Positions 16,414 to 25,571 of a stretch of DNA of 64,000 nucleotides are shown here, in pieces. Each line of letters opens with the position of its first letter. The first letter of the stretch is position 1. The DNA is from Pseudomonas resinovorans NBRC 106553 (GTDB lineage Bacteria; Pseudomonadota; Gammaproteobacteria; Pseudomonadales; Pseudomonadaceae). The stretch lies in NCBI RefSeq assembly GCF_000412695.1, contig NC_021499.1:1550001-1614000 (forward strand), given 5' to 3'. Below the pieces are notes generated by a model that saw nothing but the letters and a program-made list of their open reading frames with translations, ran no database searches and was not told the origin of the DNA. The translations under genes and the position numbers were made by a program.

Positions 16414-16527
16414 TGGCCCGGATGGAATCCGGGCCAGTTCCGTAGGATGGGTTGAGCGGAGCGATACCCATCACACCGACCGATGGCTATCGCTCAGCTC
16501 AACGGAACGCCGCCCGACCCATCCTAC
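16414..16527. repeat. Short palindrome plus R1 repeat between the hydrolase and hexR
   Basis: CCCGGATGGAATCCGGG near 16418-16434 is followed by an R1 element at 16442-16527 that opens GTAGGATGGGTTGAGC and closes GACCCATCCTAC. It lies between convergent genes and may serve as a transcript end for both. Confidence 0.7.
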
Positions 16528-16555
16528 GACTCTGTAGAGAACTCGAACCCGCGCC

Positions 16556-17425
16556 CTAGCTCGGTTCTTCGTCGTTGGGGTAGCGACTGGCGTTCAGGCT
16601 TTCCTTGATCTTGCGCAGGTGCGGCTGGAAGTCCACGCCGCGGCGCAGGGTCATGCCGGTGGCGAGCACATCGAGCACGGTGAGCTGGATGATCCGCGAG
16701 GTCATCGGCATGTAGATGTCGGTGTCCTCCGGCAGGGGAATGTCCAGGCTCAGGGTGCTGGCCCTGGCCAGCGGCGAGCCGGCGGCGGTGAGGCCGAGCA
16801 CCGAGGCACCGTTCTGCCGTGCCAGGCGCGCCACCTCCACCAGTTCGCGGGTGCGCCCGGTGTAGGAAATGATCACGAACAGATCCCCCGTGTGGGCCAC
16901 CGACGCCAGCATGCGCTGCATCAGCACGTCGGAGTGGGCGGACACCGCGAGGTTGAAGCGGAAGAACTTGTGCTGGGCGTCCAGGGCCACCGAGGCCGAG
17001 GCGCCGAGGCCGAAGAAGTGGATCTGCCGGGCCTGGATCATCAGGTCCACGGCGCGGCTGATCACCTGCGGGTCGAGGCTCTGGCAGGCGCTGTCGAGGG
17101 AGGCGATGGCACTGCCGAAGATCTTCCGCGTGTAGGCCTCGGGGCCGTCGTCGGCTTCCACCGCGCGGCTCACGTAGGCGGCGCCGCTGGCCAGGCTCTG
17201 GGCCAGCTGCATCTTCAGTTCCGGGTAGCCGTTGACGCTGAAGGAGCGGCAGAAGCGGTTCACCGTCGGCTCGCTGACCTGCGCCGCCTGGGCCAGGGCG
17301 GCGATGCTGAAGCGGGTGGCCTGCTGCGGGTCGCGCAGGATGACTTCGGCCACCTTGCGCTCGGCCTTGTTCAGTTCGCCGAGGCGGTTCTGGATCTGTT
17401 CCAGCAGGTTGTGCACGCGGTCCAT
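16556..17425 (-). CDS. hexR: HexR, RpiR-type repressor of glucose catabolism
   Basis: A 289-residue RpiR-family regulator. Residues 1-77 form the HTH_6 DNA-binding domain ([36 protein letters not shown]). Residues about 125-255 form a SIS sugar-phosphate domain ([40 protein letters not shown]). It is divergent from zwf, exactly as in other Pseudomonas, with a strong TGTAGT-N6-ACTACA palindrome between them. In the family the repressor releases DNA on binding KDPG and controls zwf-pgl-eda, edd and gap genes. It should also autoregulate. The assignment is firm from sequence and context. Confidence 0.95.
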   Translation of the reverse strand: MDRVHNLLEQIQNRLGELNKAERKVAEVILRDPQQATRFSIAALAQAAQVSEPTVNRFCRSFSVNGYPELKMQLAQSLASGAAYVSRAVEADDGPEAYTRKIFGSAIASLDSACQSLDPQVISRAVDLMIQARQIHFFGLGASASVALDAQHKFFRFNLAVSAHSDVLMQRMLASVAHTGDLFVIISYTGRTRELVEVARLARQNGASVLGLTAAGSPLARASTLSLDIPLPEDTDIYMPMTSRIIQLTVLDVLATGMTLRRGVDFQPHLRKIKESLNASRYPNDEEPS

Positions 17426-17513
17426 CTGGATTCCTGGAAAGGGGCCGGCAATCGGTGGCTTATCCTACTGAGCGCACCCAGGCGCAGCCACCGCAATCTA
17501 GCGTCAGGGTAAA

Positions 17514-17531
17514 TGTAGTTTTATTACTACA
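17514..17531. promoter_or_regulatory. HexR operator in the hexR-zwf divergent region
   Basis: TGTAGTTTTATTACTACA is a perfect 6-6-6 inverted repeat (TGTAGT / ACTACA). It lies 89 bp before hexR and 68 bp before zwf and matches the known HexR operator type. Confidence 0.85.
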
Positions 17532-17585
17532 TTTTGTCTTGCTGCGAGCCTGGGGCGGGTGTATTCATAGGGCCGTGTTTGCTAG

Positions 17586-17593
17586 AAGAACAA
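17586..17593 (+). promoter_or_regulatory. Crc/Hfq-type motif before zwf
   Basis: AAGAACAA fits AANAANAA and lies 5 bp before the zwf ATG, over the ribosome-binding region. No better Shine-Dalgarno sequence is visible there. It implies translational catabolite repression of the operon. Confidence 0.5.
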
Positions 17594-17598
17594 ATATC

Positions 17599-19071
17599 AT
17601 GGCCTCACATCCTGTCGAACCCTGCACCCTGGCGCTGTTCGGCGGCCTCGGCGACCTGGCGCTGCGCAAGCTGTTTCCCGCGCTCTATCAGCTGGACCGC
17701 GCCGGCCTGCTGCCCTCCGATACGCGCATCCTGGCCCTGGGCCGCGAGACGGGCGACGCCGCCGGACGCGTCGCCGCCATCGGTGCGCACCTGCGCCGCC
17801 ATGTGCCGGCCGGTGAGCTGGAGGAGGGCGCCGTGCAGCGCTTCCTGGCGCGGCTCGACTACCTGGCCATGGACTTCCTCGAGCCCGAGGCCTACCCGGC
17901 CCTGGCCGACAAGCTCGGCCCCCTGATGCGGCTGATCGCCTACTTCGCCACGCCCGCTTCCGTATATGGCGCCATCTGCGCGGGCCTGGCCGCCAACGGC
18001 CTGGCCGACGAACGCACCCGGGTGGTGCTGGAAAAACCCATAGGCGCCGACCTGGAGTCCTCCCACGCGGTGAACGACGCGGTCGCCGCGCACTTCCCGG
18101 AGAACCGCACCTACCGGATCGACCACTACCTGGGCAAGGAAACGGTGCAGAACCTGATCGCCCTGCGCTTCGCCAACAGCCTGTTCGAGACCCAGTGGAA
18201 CCAGCACCACATCTCCCACGTGGAGATCACCGTGGCCGAGCAGGTGGGCATCGAGGGGCGCTGGGGCTACTTCGACCAGGCCGGCCAGCTGCGCGACATG
18301 ATCCAGAACCACCTGCTGCAGCTGCTCTGCCTGATCGCCATGGACCCTCCCAGCGACCTCTCCGCCGACAGCATCCGCGACGAGAAGGTGAAGGTCCTCA
18401 AGGCCCTGGCGCCGATCGCCCCGGAGCAGCTCGGCCAGCAGGTGGTACGCGGCCAGTACGTGGCGGGCAGCATCCTCGGCCAGCCGGTGCCCGGCTACCT
18501 GGAAGAGGACAACGCCAATACCCACAGCGACACCGAGACCTTCGTCGCCCTGCGCGCGGAAATCCGCAACTGGCGCTGGTCCGGCGTGCCCTTCTACCTG
18601 CGTACCGGCAAGCGCATGCCGCAGAAGCTTTCGCAGATCGTCTTACACTTCAAGGAACCGCCGCACCATATCTTCGCTCCCGAGCAGCGGCCGCTGATCA
18701 ACAACCGGCTGGTGATCCGCCTGCAGCCGGACGAGGGTATTTCCCTGCAGGTGATGACCAAGGAGCAGGGCCTGGACAAGGGTATGCAGCTGCGCAGCGA
18801 CCCGTTGCAGCTGAGCTTCTCCAATACCTACCGCAGCGCGCGGATTCCGGATGCCTACGAGCGTCTGCTGCTGGAAGTGATGAGGGGCAAGCAGAACCTC
18901 TTCGTGCGCAAGGACGAAATCGAGCACGCCTGGAAGTGGTGCGACCAGTTGATCGCCGGCTGGCGGCAGCAGGGCGACGCGCCCAGGCCATATGCGGCGG
19001 GAACCTGGGGGCCGACGGCCTCCATTGCATTGATCACCCGTGATGGCAGGAGCTGGTATGGCGATCTGTAA
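17599..19071 (+). CDS. zwf: Glucose-6-phosphate 1-dehydrogenase
   Basis: A 490-residue enzyme oxidising glucose-6-phosphate to 6-phosphogluconolactone with NAD(P)+. The nucleotide-binding start [19 protein letters not shown] and the active-site signature RIDHYLGKE at about 173-181 are clear, as is the [11 protein letters not shown] substrate segment. ATG 17599 gives the normal length; the upstream open frame crosses the HexR operator and is not coding. The stop overlaps the pgl start by 14 bp, and eda follows, so zwf-pgl-eda is one operon under HexR. An A-rich Crc-type motif overlaps the ribosome-binding region. Confidence 0.96.
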   Translation: MASHPVEPCTLALFGGLGDLALRKLFPALYQLDRAGLLPSDTRILALGRETGDAAGRVAAIGAHLRRHVPAGELEEGAVQRFLARLDYLAMDFLEPEAYPALADKLGPLMRLIAYFATPASVYGAICAGLAANGLADERTRVVLEKPIGADLESSHAVNDAVAAHFPENRTYRIDHYLGKETVQNLIALRFANSLFETQWNQHHISHVEITVAEQVGIEGRWGYFDQAGQLRDMIQNHLLQLLCLIAMDPPSDLSADSIRDEKVKVLKALAPIAPEQLGQQVVRGQYVAGSILGQPVPGYLEEDNANTHSDTETFVALRAEIRNWRWSGVPFYLRTGKRMPQKLSQIVLHFKEPPHHIFAPEQRPLINNRLVIRLQPDEGISLQVMTKEQGLDKGMQLRSDPLQLSFSNTYRSARIPDAYERLLLEVMRGKQNLFVRKDEIEHAWKWCDQLIAGWRQQGDAPRPYAAGTWGPTASIALITRDGRSWYGDL

Positions 19072-19771
19072 TCTCGACCTGCCGACGCAGGTCACCGGGC
19101 TCAGCCTCGGCAGCCCCGAACAATTGGCCGGTGAACTGGCCATCACCGTGGCCAACGCCCTGCGCGACGCCATCGACAGCCATGGTTCGGCCGTGCTGGT
19201 GGTGTCCGGCGGGCGCAGCCCGGTGGCCTTCTTCGAGCGCCTGCGTGGCCAGGAACTGGATTGGTCGAAGGTCACCGTCAGCCTGGCCGACGAACGCTTC
19301 GTGCCGGTCGGCCACCCCGATAGCAATGAAGGACTGGTGCGCCGCCACCTGTTGCAGGGGCCGGCCGCCAAGGCGCGGCTGCTGGGCCTCTACCACGCCG
19401 CGCCGAGCCTGGAGGAAGCCGCTCGCCTGGCCGACGCGGCCCTGGCCGAACTGGGGCGCATCGACGTGCTGGTGCTGGGCATGGGGGAAGATGGCCATAC
19501 CGCCTCGCTGTTCCCCGCCAGCCCGAACCTGGAGCTGGCGCTGAGCCCCGGCTGCCGGCAGCGCTGCCTGCCCATGCAGGCACCCGGCGTGCCGCGCCAG
19601 CGCCTGTCCCTGACCCTGCCGCTGCTGGCCAGCGCGCACCTGACGCTGCTGGCGCTGCAGGGCCAGGCCAAGTTGGCCACCCTGGAAGACGCCCTGGCGG
19701 GGGATGACGTGGCGGCCATGCCGATCCGCGCCTTCCTGCGCCGTCCACTGGAAATCCACTGGTGCCCTTGA
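19058..19771 (+). CDS. pgl: 6-phosphogluconolactonase
   Basis: A 237-residue lactonase hydrolysing 6-phosphogluconolactone to 6-phosphogluconate. Family motifs are [15 protein letters not shown] near the N-terminus, [10 protein letters not shown], and [15 protein letters not shown] with the catalytic acidic residue and histidine. ATG 19058 is chosen because GGCAGGAG lies just upstream at 19045-19052; the gene then overlaps the end of zwf, indicating translational coupling. It is the middle gene of zwf-pgl-eda. Confidence 0.95.
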   Translation: MAICNLDLPTQVTGLSLGSPEQLAGELAITVANALRDAIDSHGSAVLVVSGGRSPVAFFERLRGQELDWSKVTVSLADERFVPVGHPDSNEGLVRRHLLQGPAAKARLLGLYHAAPSLEEAARLADAALAELGRIDVLVLGMGEDGHTASLFPASPNLELALSPGCRQRCLPMQAPGVPRQRLSLTLPLLASAHLTLLALQGQAKLATLEDALAGDDVAAMPIRAFLRRPLEIHWCP

Positions 19772-19787
19772 GCCCGAAGGAACGCCC

Positions 19788-20477
19788 ATGACCAGTCTCC
19801 CCACCCATCGGGCCAATAGTCGCGAAGCCGTGCCGAGCATGGCGGACAAGGCTGCCCTGATCGACGTCCTCTGCGGCGCGGCGCGCATCCTTCCGGTGAT
19901 CACCATCGAGCGCGAGCAGGATGTCCTGCCCCTGGCCGACGCCCTGGCCGCCGGGGGCCTGCATACCCTGGAAATCACCCTGCGCTCGGAGCATGGGCTG
20001 TCCGCCATCCGCACCCTGCGCGAAGAGCGTCCGGAGCTCTGTGTCGGCGCCGGCACCGTGCTGGACGAGTGGATGCTGGCCGAGGCCGAGGCCGCCGGCT
20101 CGCAGTTCATCGTCACCCCCGGCTGCACCGCCGAGTTGCTGCGTGCCGGCGTCTACAGCCCGCTGCCGCTGCTGCCCGGCATCGCCAGCGCGTCTGAAAT
20201 CATGCTCGGCCACGCCCTGGGCTACCGGCGCTTCAAGCTGTTCCCGGCGGAGCTCTGCGGCGGCGTCAGGGCCATCCAGGCCTTCGCCGGGCCCTTCCCG
20301 GGCATCCGCTTCTGCCCCACCGGCGGCGTCAAACCCGACAACCTCCGCGACTACATGGCCCAGCCCAACGTGATGTGCGTGGGCGGCAGCTGGATGATGG
20401 ACAAGGACTGGGTCCGGCGCGGCGATTGGCAGCGCATCCAGGATGTCACCGCCGAGGCGCTGGCGCTGCTGGTCTGA
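19788..20477 (+). CDS. eda: KDPG aldolase (2-keto-3-deoxy-6-phosphogluconate aldolase)
   Basis: A 229-residue class I aldolase that splits KDPG into pyruvate and glyceraldehyde-3-phosphate. The conserved glutamate E62 in LHTLEITLRS and the Schiff-base lysine K150 in RRFKLFPAE are present, as is FCPTGGVKPDN. The first ~18 residues are poorly conserved, and an internal ATG (MADKAALI) is a possible alternative start; ATG 19788 has AAGGAA nearby. It is the last gene of the HexR-controlled operon. Confidence 0.95.
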   Translation: MTSLPTHRANSREAVPSMADKAALIDVLCGAARILPVITIEREQDVLPLADALAAGGLHTLEITLRSEHGLSAIRTLREERPELCVGAGTVLDEWMLAEAEAAGSQFIVTPGCTAELLRAGVYSPLPLLPGIASASEIMLGHALGYRRFKLFPAELCGGVRAIQAFAGPFPGIRFCPTGGVKPDNLRDYMAQPNVMCVGGSWMMDKDWVRRGDWQRIQDVTAEALALLV

Positions 20478-20486
20478 GGGCTGCTC

Positions 20487-20698
20487 GTAGGATGGGTCGG
20501 GCGGCGTTCCGTTGAGCCTGCGATACCCATCGGCCGATGTGATGGGTATCGCTTCGCTCGACCCATCCTACGGTGCTGGGGCTTCGCGCGGCGAATTGCC
20601 GTTGTAGGAGCGAATTCATTCGCGATCGGGCAGCGCAGCTGCCCTCAGCATGTGATGGGCAGGCCTTCGACCTGCTTCGCGAATGAATTCGCTCCTAC
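20487..20698. repeat. R1 and R2 repeats downstream of eda
   Basis: An R1 element lies at 20487-20571 (GTAGGATGGGTCGGGC to GACCCATCCTAC). An R2 element lies at 20604-20698, opening GTAGGAGCGAATTCATTCGC and closing with the complement GAATGAATTCGCTCCTAC, with inner GCAGCGCAGCTGC. They occupy the 350-bp gap between eda and gapN and probably mark the operon end. Confidence 0.75.
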
Positions 20699-20743
20699 GG
20701 TTCCCTTCCCCTGATCTGTGCCTTCCCCTGTGAGGGATTCCGC

Positions 20744-20754
20744 CAAACGGTTTG
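20744..20754. promoter_or_regulatory. Candidate operator upstream of gapN
   Basis: CAAACGGTTTG is an 11-bp odd-centred palindrome, followed by the half-like GAAACGATTTAC. The style resembles LacI-family sites such as those of GntR/PtxS in Pseudomonas. It lies 73 bp before the gapN ATG. The binding protein is not identified. Confidence 0.4.
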
Positions 20755-20826
20755 CTGAAACGATTTACCTAATGGAAAAACCGCGTTAAAACCGACTCCA
20801 GTGGTTTCGATCCAGAGGAAAGCGCA

Positions 20827-22452
20827 ATGACCGACAACAACAACCTCGACGCCCTGTTCCCCACTGCCGAGCAGATCCCCGAACGCTACCGCCCCGGTGC
20901 CGCCATCGAGCAGCGCGAATACCTGGTGGGCGGTGAGCTGCTGCGCTGGGACGGCCCCCTGGCGGCGGTGCGCAGCCCGATTTTCCTGGCCAGCGAGCAG
21001 GGCGACCAGCAGGTGGTGCTGGGCAGTACGCCGCTGCTGGATGCCGAGGCCGCCCTCGCCGCGCTGGACGCGGCCGTTGCCGCCTACGACCACGGCCAGG
21101 GTCTCTGGCCGAACCTGCGGGTCGCCGAGCGCATCAGTCATGTGGAGAAGTTCCTCACCCGCATGCGCGAGCAGCGCGAGGCGGTGGTGCGCTTGCTGAT
21201 GTGGGAGATCGGCAAGAACCTCAAGGATTCCGAGAAGGAGTTCGACCGCACCTGCGACTACATCGTCGACACCATCGAGGCGCTCAAGGAGCTGGACCGC
21301 CGCTCCAGCCGCTTCGAGCTGGAGCAGGGCACCCTCGGCCAGATCCGCCGCGTGCCCCTGGGCGTGGCCCTGTGCATGGGGCCCTACAACTACCCGCTGA
21401 ACGAGACCTTCACCACCCTGATCCCGGCGCTGATCATGGGCAACACCGTGGTGTTCAAGCCGGCCAAGTTCGGCGTGCTGCTGATCCGTCCGCTGCTGGA
21501 GGCCTTCCGCGACAGCTTCCCGCCGGGCGTCATCAACATCATCTACGGCCGAGGCCGGGAAACCGTCAGCGCCATCATGGCCAGCGGCAAGGTGGACGTG
21601 TTCGCCTTCATCGGCACCCACTCCGGCGCCGCCGACCTGAAGAAGCTGCACCCACGGCCCCACCGCCTGCGCGCGGCCCTCGGCCTGGACGCGAAGAACC
21701 CCGGCATCGTCCTGCCCCAGGTGGACCTGGACAACGCGGTGAGCGAGGCCATCACCGGCGCGCTGTCGTTCAACGGCCAGCGTTGCACCGCGCTGAAGAT
21801 CCTCTTCGTCCACCAGGACGTGCTCGAGCCCTTCCTCGACAGGTTCTGCGCGAAGCTGGCCGCCCTCAAGCCGGGCATGCCCTGGCTTGAGGGCGTAGCC
21901 CTGACCCCGCTGCCCGAGCCGGGCAAGGTGGCCTACCTCAGCGGACTGCTGGAGGACGCCGTGGCCAAGGGCGCCAGGGTGGTCAACCCAGGCGGCGGCT
22001 GCCACCGCCGGAGCTTCTTCTACCCGGCGGTGCTGAGCCCGGTGACCCCGGACATGCGCCTCTACCAGGAGGAACAGTTCGGCCCGCTGATCCCGGTGGT
22101 GCCCTACCGCGAGCTGGAGGAGGTGATCGACTACGTGCTGCACTCGGACTACGGCCAGCAGCTCAGCCTGTTCGGGAATGATCCGGCGCAAGTGGGTCGC
22201 CTGGTGGATGCCTTCGCCAACCAGGTGGGGCGCATCAACATCAACGCCCAGTGCCAGCGCGGCCCGGACACCTTCCCCTTCAATGGGCGCAAGAACTCCG
22301 CTGAGGGGACCCTCTCGGTGCATGACGCGCTGCGGGTGTTCTCGATCCGGACGCTGGTGGCCACGAAGTTCGATGAGCGAAACAAGGCGCTGGTGAGCGA
22401 GATCATCCGCGCCCGCGCATCGAATTTCCTGACTACGGATTACATTTTCTGA
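20827..22452 (+). CDS. gapN: NADP-dependent glyceraldehyde-3-phosphate dehydrogenase, GapN-like
   Basis: A 541-residue aldehyde dehydrogenase of the non-phosphorylating GapN type. The nucleophile C320 is in SFNGQRCTALK, and the oxyanion asparagine N189 is in MGPYNYPLNETF. Where most ALDHs carry the general-base glutamate (LELGGKNP), this protein reads LGLDAKNP, with glycine at the glutamate position and an aspartate two residues later. It would oxidise glyceraldehyde-3-phosphate to 3-phosphoglycerate with NADPH production, downstream of eda. An AACAACAA Crc-type motif is in codons 4-6, and a candidate palindromic operator lies upstream. The family assignment is good; the precise substrate is inferred from proximity to the Entner-Doudoroff genes. 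Confidence 0.8.
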   Translation: MTDNNNLDALFPTAEQIPERYRPGAAIEQREYLVGGELLRWDGPLAAVRSPIFLASEQGDQQVVLGSTPLLDAEAALAALDAAVAAYDHGQGLWPNLRVAERISHVEKFLTRMREQREAVVRLLMWEIGKNLKDSEKEFDRTCDYIVDTIEALKELDRRSSRFELEQGTLGQIRRVPLGVALCMGPYNYPLNETFTTLIPALIMGNTVVFKPAKFGVLLIRPLLEAFRDSFPPGVINIIYGRGRETVSAIMASGKVDVFAFIGTHSGAADLKKLHPRPHRLRAALGLDAKNPGIVLPQVDLDNAVSEAITGALSFNGQRCTALKILFVHQDVLEPFLDRFCAKLAALKPGMPWLEGVALTPLPEPGKVAYLSGLLEDAVAKGARVVNPGGGCHRRSFFYPAVLSPVTPDMRLYQEEQFGPLIPVVPYRELEEVIDYVLHSDYGQQLSLFGNDPAQVGRLVDAFANQVGRININAQCQRGPDTFPFNGRKNSAEGTLSVHDALRVFSIRTLVATKFDERNKALVSEIIRARASNFLTTDYIF

Positions 22453-22470
22453 GGGGGATCTGGCGCGTCT

Positions 22471-22551
22471 GTAGGATGGGTAGAGCCTGCGAAACCCATC
22501 AACCGCGGTGCTCGGCCATCGATGGGTTTCGCTCCGCTCTACCCATCCTAC
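22471..22551. repeat. R1-type repeat between gapN and the MarR gene
   Basis: The element opens GTAGGATGGGTAGAGC and closes CTCTACCCATCCTAC with inner AAACCCATC / GATGGGTTT. It lies between convergent genes. Confidence 0.75.
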
Positions 22552-22582
22552 AAATGGCTTTTGTGCAGGACCTGCCGGGCGA

Positions 22583-23059
22583 TCAGTCTTCCGGCAGGTT
22601 GGCGTAGATCTTTTCCAGGGTGCCGTTGAGCTTGGCGATCTGTGCCTCGCTGAGGCCCTGGAAGCTGTTGGTGAAGATGTGCGCGGTGTTCACCTGGATC
22701 TCTTCCACCATGTGCCGGCCCTTGTCGGTGATGGTCACCTGGGTGACGCGGCCGTCGTTGGCGCAGGGGGCGGTGTCCACCAGGCCGTCGTCCTTCATGC
22801 GGTAGACGATCTTGGTGACGGTGGAAAGCTTGGCGATGGCGTGCTCGGAGATCTCCGAGATGCTCGACTGGCCGTTCTCCTTGAGGATGAACAGGATTCG
22901 CCAGCGCGGGATGTCCAGGTCGATCTTCTTCAGGGTCTTTTCCATGGCCATGTTGTAGCGGCCATAGACGCGGGCGATCCAGTAGAAGGGGAATTCCTCC
23001 TTCTTGAAGTCGTCGCTGGCGGGGTTGTAGCGGTTGAGGCGCTTTTTCGGGGTGCTCAT
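22583..23059 (-). CDS. iacR: MarR family regulator, probable IacR
   Basis: A 158-residue winged-helix regulator. The HTH lies about 45-110 (LDIPRWRILFILKENGQSS, SEISEHAIAKLSTVTKIVYR) and the wing is DDGLVDTAPCANDGRVTQVT. Known IAA gene clusters include a MarR-type repressor, IacR, that is relieved by indole-3-acetate or an early product. This is the only MarR gene in the window and lies at the end of the minus-strand set that is divergent from the iac operon, so IacR is the best call. It is 7 kb from iacH, farther than in some known clusters, which lowers certainty. A C-rich loop cysteine in the wing is present. Confidence 0.65.
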   Translation of the reverse strand: MSTPKKRLNRYNPASDDFKKEEFPFYWIARVYGRYNMAMEKTLKKIDLDIPRWRILFILKENGQSSISEISEHAIAKLSTVTKIVYRMKDDGLVDTAPCANDGRVTQVTITDKGRHMVEEIQVNTAHIFTNSFQGLSEAQIAKLNGTLEKIYANLPED

Positions 23060-23191
23060 GCGAGTGGGGCAAGGTTCATGCTGACAGGGGGAGAGTTATA
23101 GGGGGTTGCGCGGACGCTGTCGACAGCCATCTGGGCCCGTCTTGATCCGGGTCAGCATTCACCGGCCACCCCATGGGGCAACCGGTGTCGC

Positions 23192-24733
23192 TCAGCCGTG
23201 CAGGAAGCGCTGGGCCAGGTCCAGCTGGGAGTGCGCCAGCTGGTGCAACTCCTGGCCGATCTGGGTACTGCGCTGGGCCTGGCCGGCGCTCTGTTCGGCG
23301 AGGCCGGCGATGCGTTCGATCTGCCGGCTGATCTCCTCGGCCACCTGGCCCTGTTCTTCGATGGCGGTGGCCATCTGCAGGCTCATGCCGCTGACCTGGC
23401 CCACTTCGCCGCTGATGCGCCGCAGGGCCTCGCGTACCTGCTCGACATCCGCGCTCGATTGCCGCGCGGCCTGCTCGCCGCGCTGGGCGGTGGCCAGGGC
23501 CTGGGCGCTGCCGTTGCGCAGGCGTTCGATGGACTGCTGGATCTGCCCGGTGGAATCGCGGGTACGCGAGGCCAGGGTGCGCACCTCGTCGGCCACCACC
23601 GCGAAGCCCCGGCCGGACTCGCCGGCGCGCGCCGCTTCGATGGCCGCGTTCAGCGCCAGCAGGTTGGTCTGCTCGGCGATGCTCTGGATCACCTCGGCGA
23701 TGCCGCTGATGGACTCGATGGACTCGGCGAGCTGGCCGACCGCCGCGCCTATGTCCTCCACCGAGCCGCGCAGGGTCTGCATCGAGGCCTGGCTCTGGCC
23801 GGCGAGGCGATCGCCGTCCCGCGCCAACTGGTCCACCGCCTGGGTGGCCTGGGCGCTGTCCTGCAGGTTGCGCGACAACTCCTGGATGGTGCAGCTCATC
23901 TGCTGCACGGCCGCCGCCGACTGCTCGGTTTCCTCCAGCTGGCGTTCCAGCTGGCCGGCCTCGCTGGCCACCAGCGCGGAGGATTCCCCGGCGCGGTGAC
24001 GCAGGATGTCGCCGTTGATATGGATGCGCGCCATCACCGTGCGCAGGCGCAATTGCAGGTTGCCCATGGCCATGTCCAGCAGGGCGTCGGCACCACCCCG
24101 CCGGCTGTAGGCCGGCGCCAGCAAGGGGTCGCTGTACACCTGTGGATAACTCGCCAGGCCGGCGCTCACGCCGCGTCGCCGTGCGTGGACGGCCTGCAGG
24201 CCGATGGCGCCCAGGCCGCCGAGCAGGGCCAGGCCAAGGCTGGCATCCAGTTGCCCGGCCAGGGTGGCGCCGGCCAGCAGCAGGGCGGCGAGGGCGGCGA
24301 GGCTGTACTCGCCGGACAGGCGCAGTGCGCGCGCCGCCAGTGACTCGGCGGGCTTGCCCTGGCGCAGGCGTGCGTAGAGGGCCTCGGCGCGCAGGCAGGC
24401 CTCGCGCCCCATGGGGTGGTAGACGGTGCCCAGGGCCACCAGTTGGCCGTTGTCGAACAGCGGCACCACGTAGAGGTCGCTCCAGAACACGCCGCCTTCG
24501 ACGTGGCGGCCCATCAGCGGGCCGTTCCAGGGCACGCCGGCACGCAGGGTCTGCCACATGCGCTCGATCACCCGCGCCGGCATGCCGGGGTGGTTGATCT
24601 GCTGGAATGGTTGGTTCAACAGCGCCTCGCGCGGGTAGCCGCACAGCTCCAGGTAGGCGTCGTTGCAATGCAGTACCCGGCCTTCCGGGTCGAGGCGGGA
24701 AATCGGTGGCTCAGCGAAGGCCTGTGCGTTCAT
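23192..24733 (-). CDS. PAS-domain methyl-accepting chemotaxis protein (Aer-like)
   Basis: A 513-residue chemoreceptor with no periplasmic domain. Residues about 10-115 are a PAS domain ([40 protein letters not shown]). Residues about 140-185 hold two membrane segments ([30 protein letters not shown]). The remainder is a HAMP-like and MCP signalling coiled coil, with the hairpin tip [20 protein letters not shown]. Start 24733 is chosen over 24745 because GGAGGA lies upstream. It is 46 bp after the ABC ATPase gene in the IAA-linked set, so it may direct taxis toward IAA or sense the redox effect of its metabolism. Confidence 0.85.
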   Translation of the reverse strand: MNAQAFAEPPISRLDPEGRVLHCNDAYLELCGYPREALLNQPFQQINHPGMPARVIERMWQTLRAGVPWNGPLMGRHVEGGVFWSDLYVVPLFDNGQLVALGTVYHPMGREACLRAEALYARLRQGKPAESLAARALRLSGEYSLAALAALLLAGATLAGQLDASLGLALLGGLGAIGLQAVHARRRGVSAGLASYPQVYSDPLLAPAYSRRGGADALLDMAMGNLQLRLRTVMARIHINGDILRHRAGESSALVASEAGQLERQLEETEQSAAAVQQMSCTIQELSRNLQDSAQATQAVDQLARDGDRLAGQSQASMQTLRGSVEDIGAAVGQLAESIESISGIAEVIQSIAEQTNLLALNAAIEAARAGESGRGFAVVADEVRTLASRTRDSTGQIQQSIERLRNGSAQALATAQRGEQAARQSSADVEQVREALRRISGEVGQVSGMSLQMATAIEEQGQVAEEISRQIERIAGLAEQSAGQAQRSTQIGQELHQLAHSQLDLAQRFLHG

Positions 24734-24779
24734 GGGGTCCTCCATGGATGGGGCCCGGCCTCGCGGCCGGGCCGAGGGC

Positions 24780-25571
24780 TCAGCCGGCGAGCATCTCCTG
24801 GTGCTTGCTGGCCAGGCCCAGGTAGGCCTCGATCACGCGCGGGTCGTCGGCCAGCTGGGCGGCGGGGCCCTGCATGGCGATCTGGCCGGTCTCCAGCACG
24901 TAGGCGTAGTCGGCCACGCGCAGGGCGGCGCGGGCGTTCTGCTCCACCAGCAGGATGGACACCCCCTGCTGGCGCAGGGTGCTGATGATGCGGAAGATCT
25001 CCCGGGTGATCAGCGGCGCCAGGCCCAGGCTCGGTTCGTCGAGCATCAGCAGCTTGGGCTTGGCCATCAGCGCGCGGCCCACGGCGAGCATCTGCCGCTC
25101 GCCGCCGGAGAGGGTGGCGGCCAACTGGTCGCGGCGTTCCCACAGGCGCGGGAACAGCTCATAGACCTCCTTGAGGGTGGCGGCGTGGTCGCGCTTGCCG
25201 CTGCGATGGCGCTGGAAGGCGCCCAGCAGCAGGTTGTCGGCGACCGTCATGCTGCCGAACAGCTCGCGCTTCTCCGGCACCAGGCCCAGGCCGCGGGACA
25301 CCATCACCTCCACTTCGGGCACCGCTTCCAGGCTGCCGTCGAAGGCCACCCGGCCACGGGAGCCGAGCACCCCCATGATGGCCGAGAGCAGGGTGGTCTT
25401 GCCGGCGCCGTTGGGCCCGATCACGGTGACGATCTGCCCCTGGCCTACCCGCAGGTTGGCGCTGGAGAGGGCTTCCACCTTTCCGTAGGCGACGGATAGG
25501 TCGCTGACCTCCAGCACCGGGTTGGCGACGAGGTTTTCGGGTTGCTTCAGGTCTTGAATCGGCATGTTCAT
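24780..25571 (-). CDS. ABC transporter ATP-binding protein, LivF type (system 1)
   Basis: A 263-residue ATPase of the hydrophobic amino-acid/aromatic-acid uptake (HAAT) family. Walker A is GPNGAGKTT, the signature is LSGGERQM and Walker B is [11 protein letters not shown]; the C-terminal [10 protein letters not shown] is typical of LivF. The ATG overlaps the stop of the fused permease/ATPase gene by one base. With that gene, LivH and the binding protein it makes up a complete importer, divergent from the iac operon. The cargo is inferred to be indole-3-acetate or a related aromatic acid. Confidence 0.9.
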   Translation of the reverse strand: MNMPIQDLKQPENLVANPVLEVSDLSVAYGKVEALSSANLRVGQGQIVTVIGPNGAGKTTLLSAIMGVLGSRGRVAFDGSLEAVPEVEVMVSRGLGLVPEKRELFGSMTVADNLLLGAFQRHRSGKRDHAATLKEVYELFPRLWERRDQLAATLSGGERQMLAVGRALMAKPKLLMLDEPSLGLAPLITREIFRIISTLRQQGVSILLVEQNARAALRVADYAYVLETGQIAMQGPAAQLADDPRVIEAYLGLASKHQEMLAG

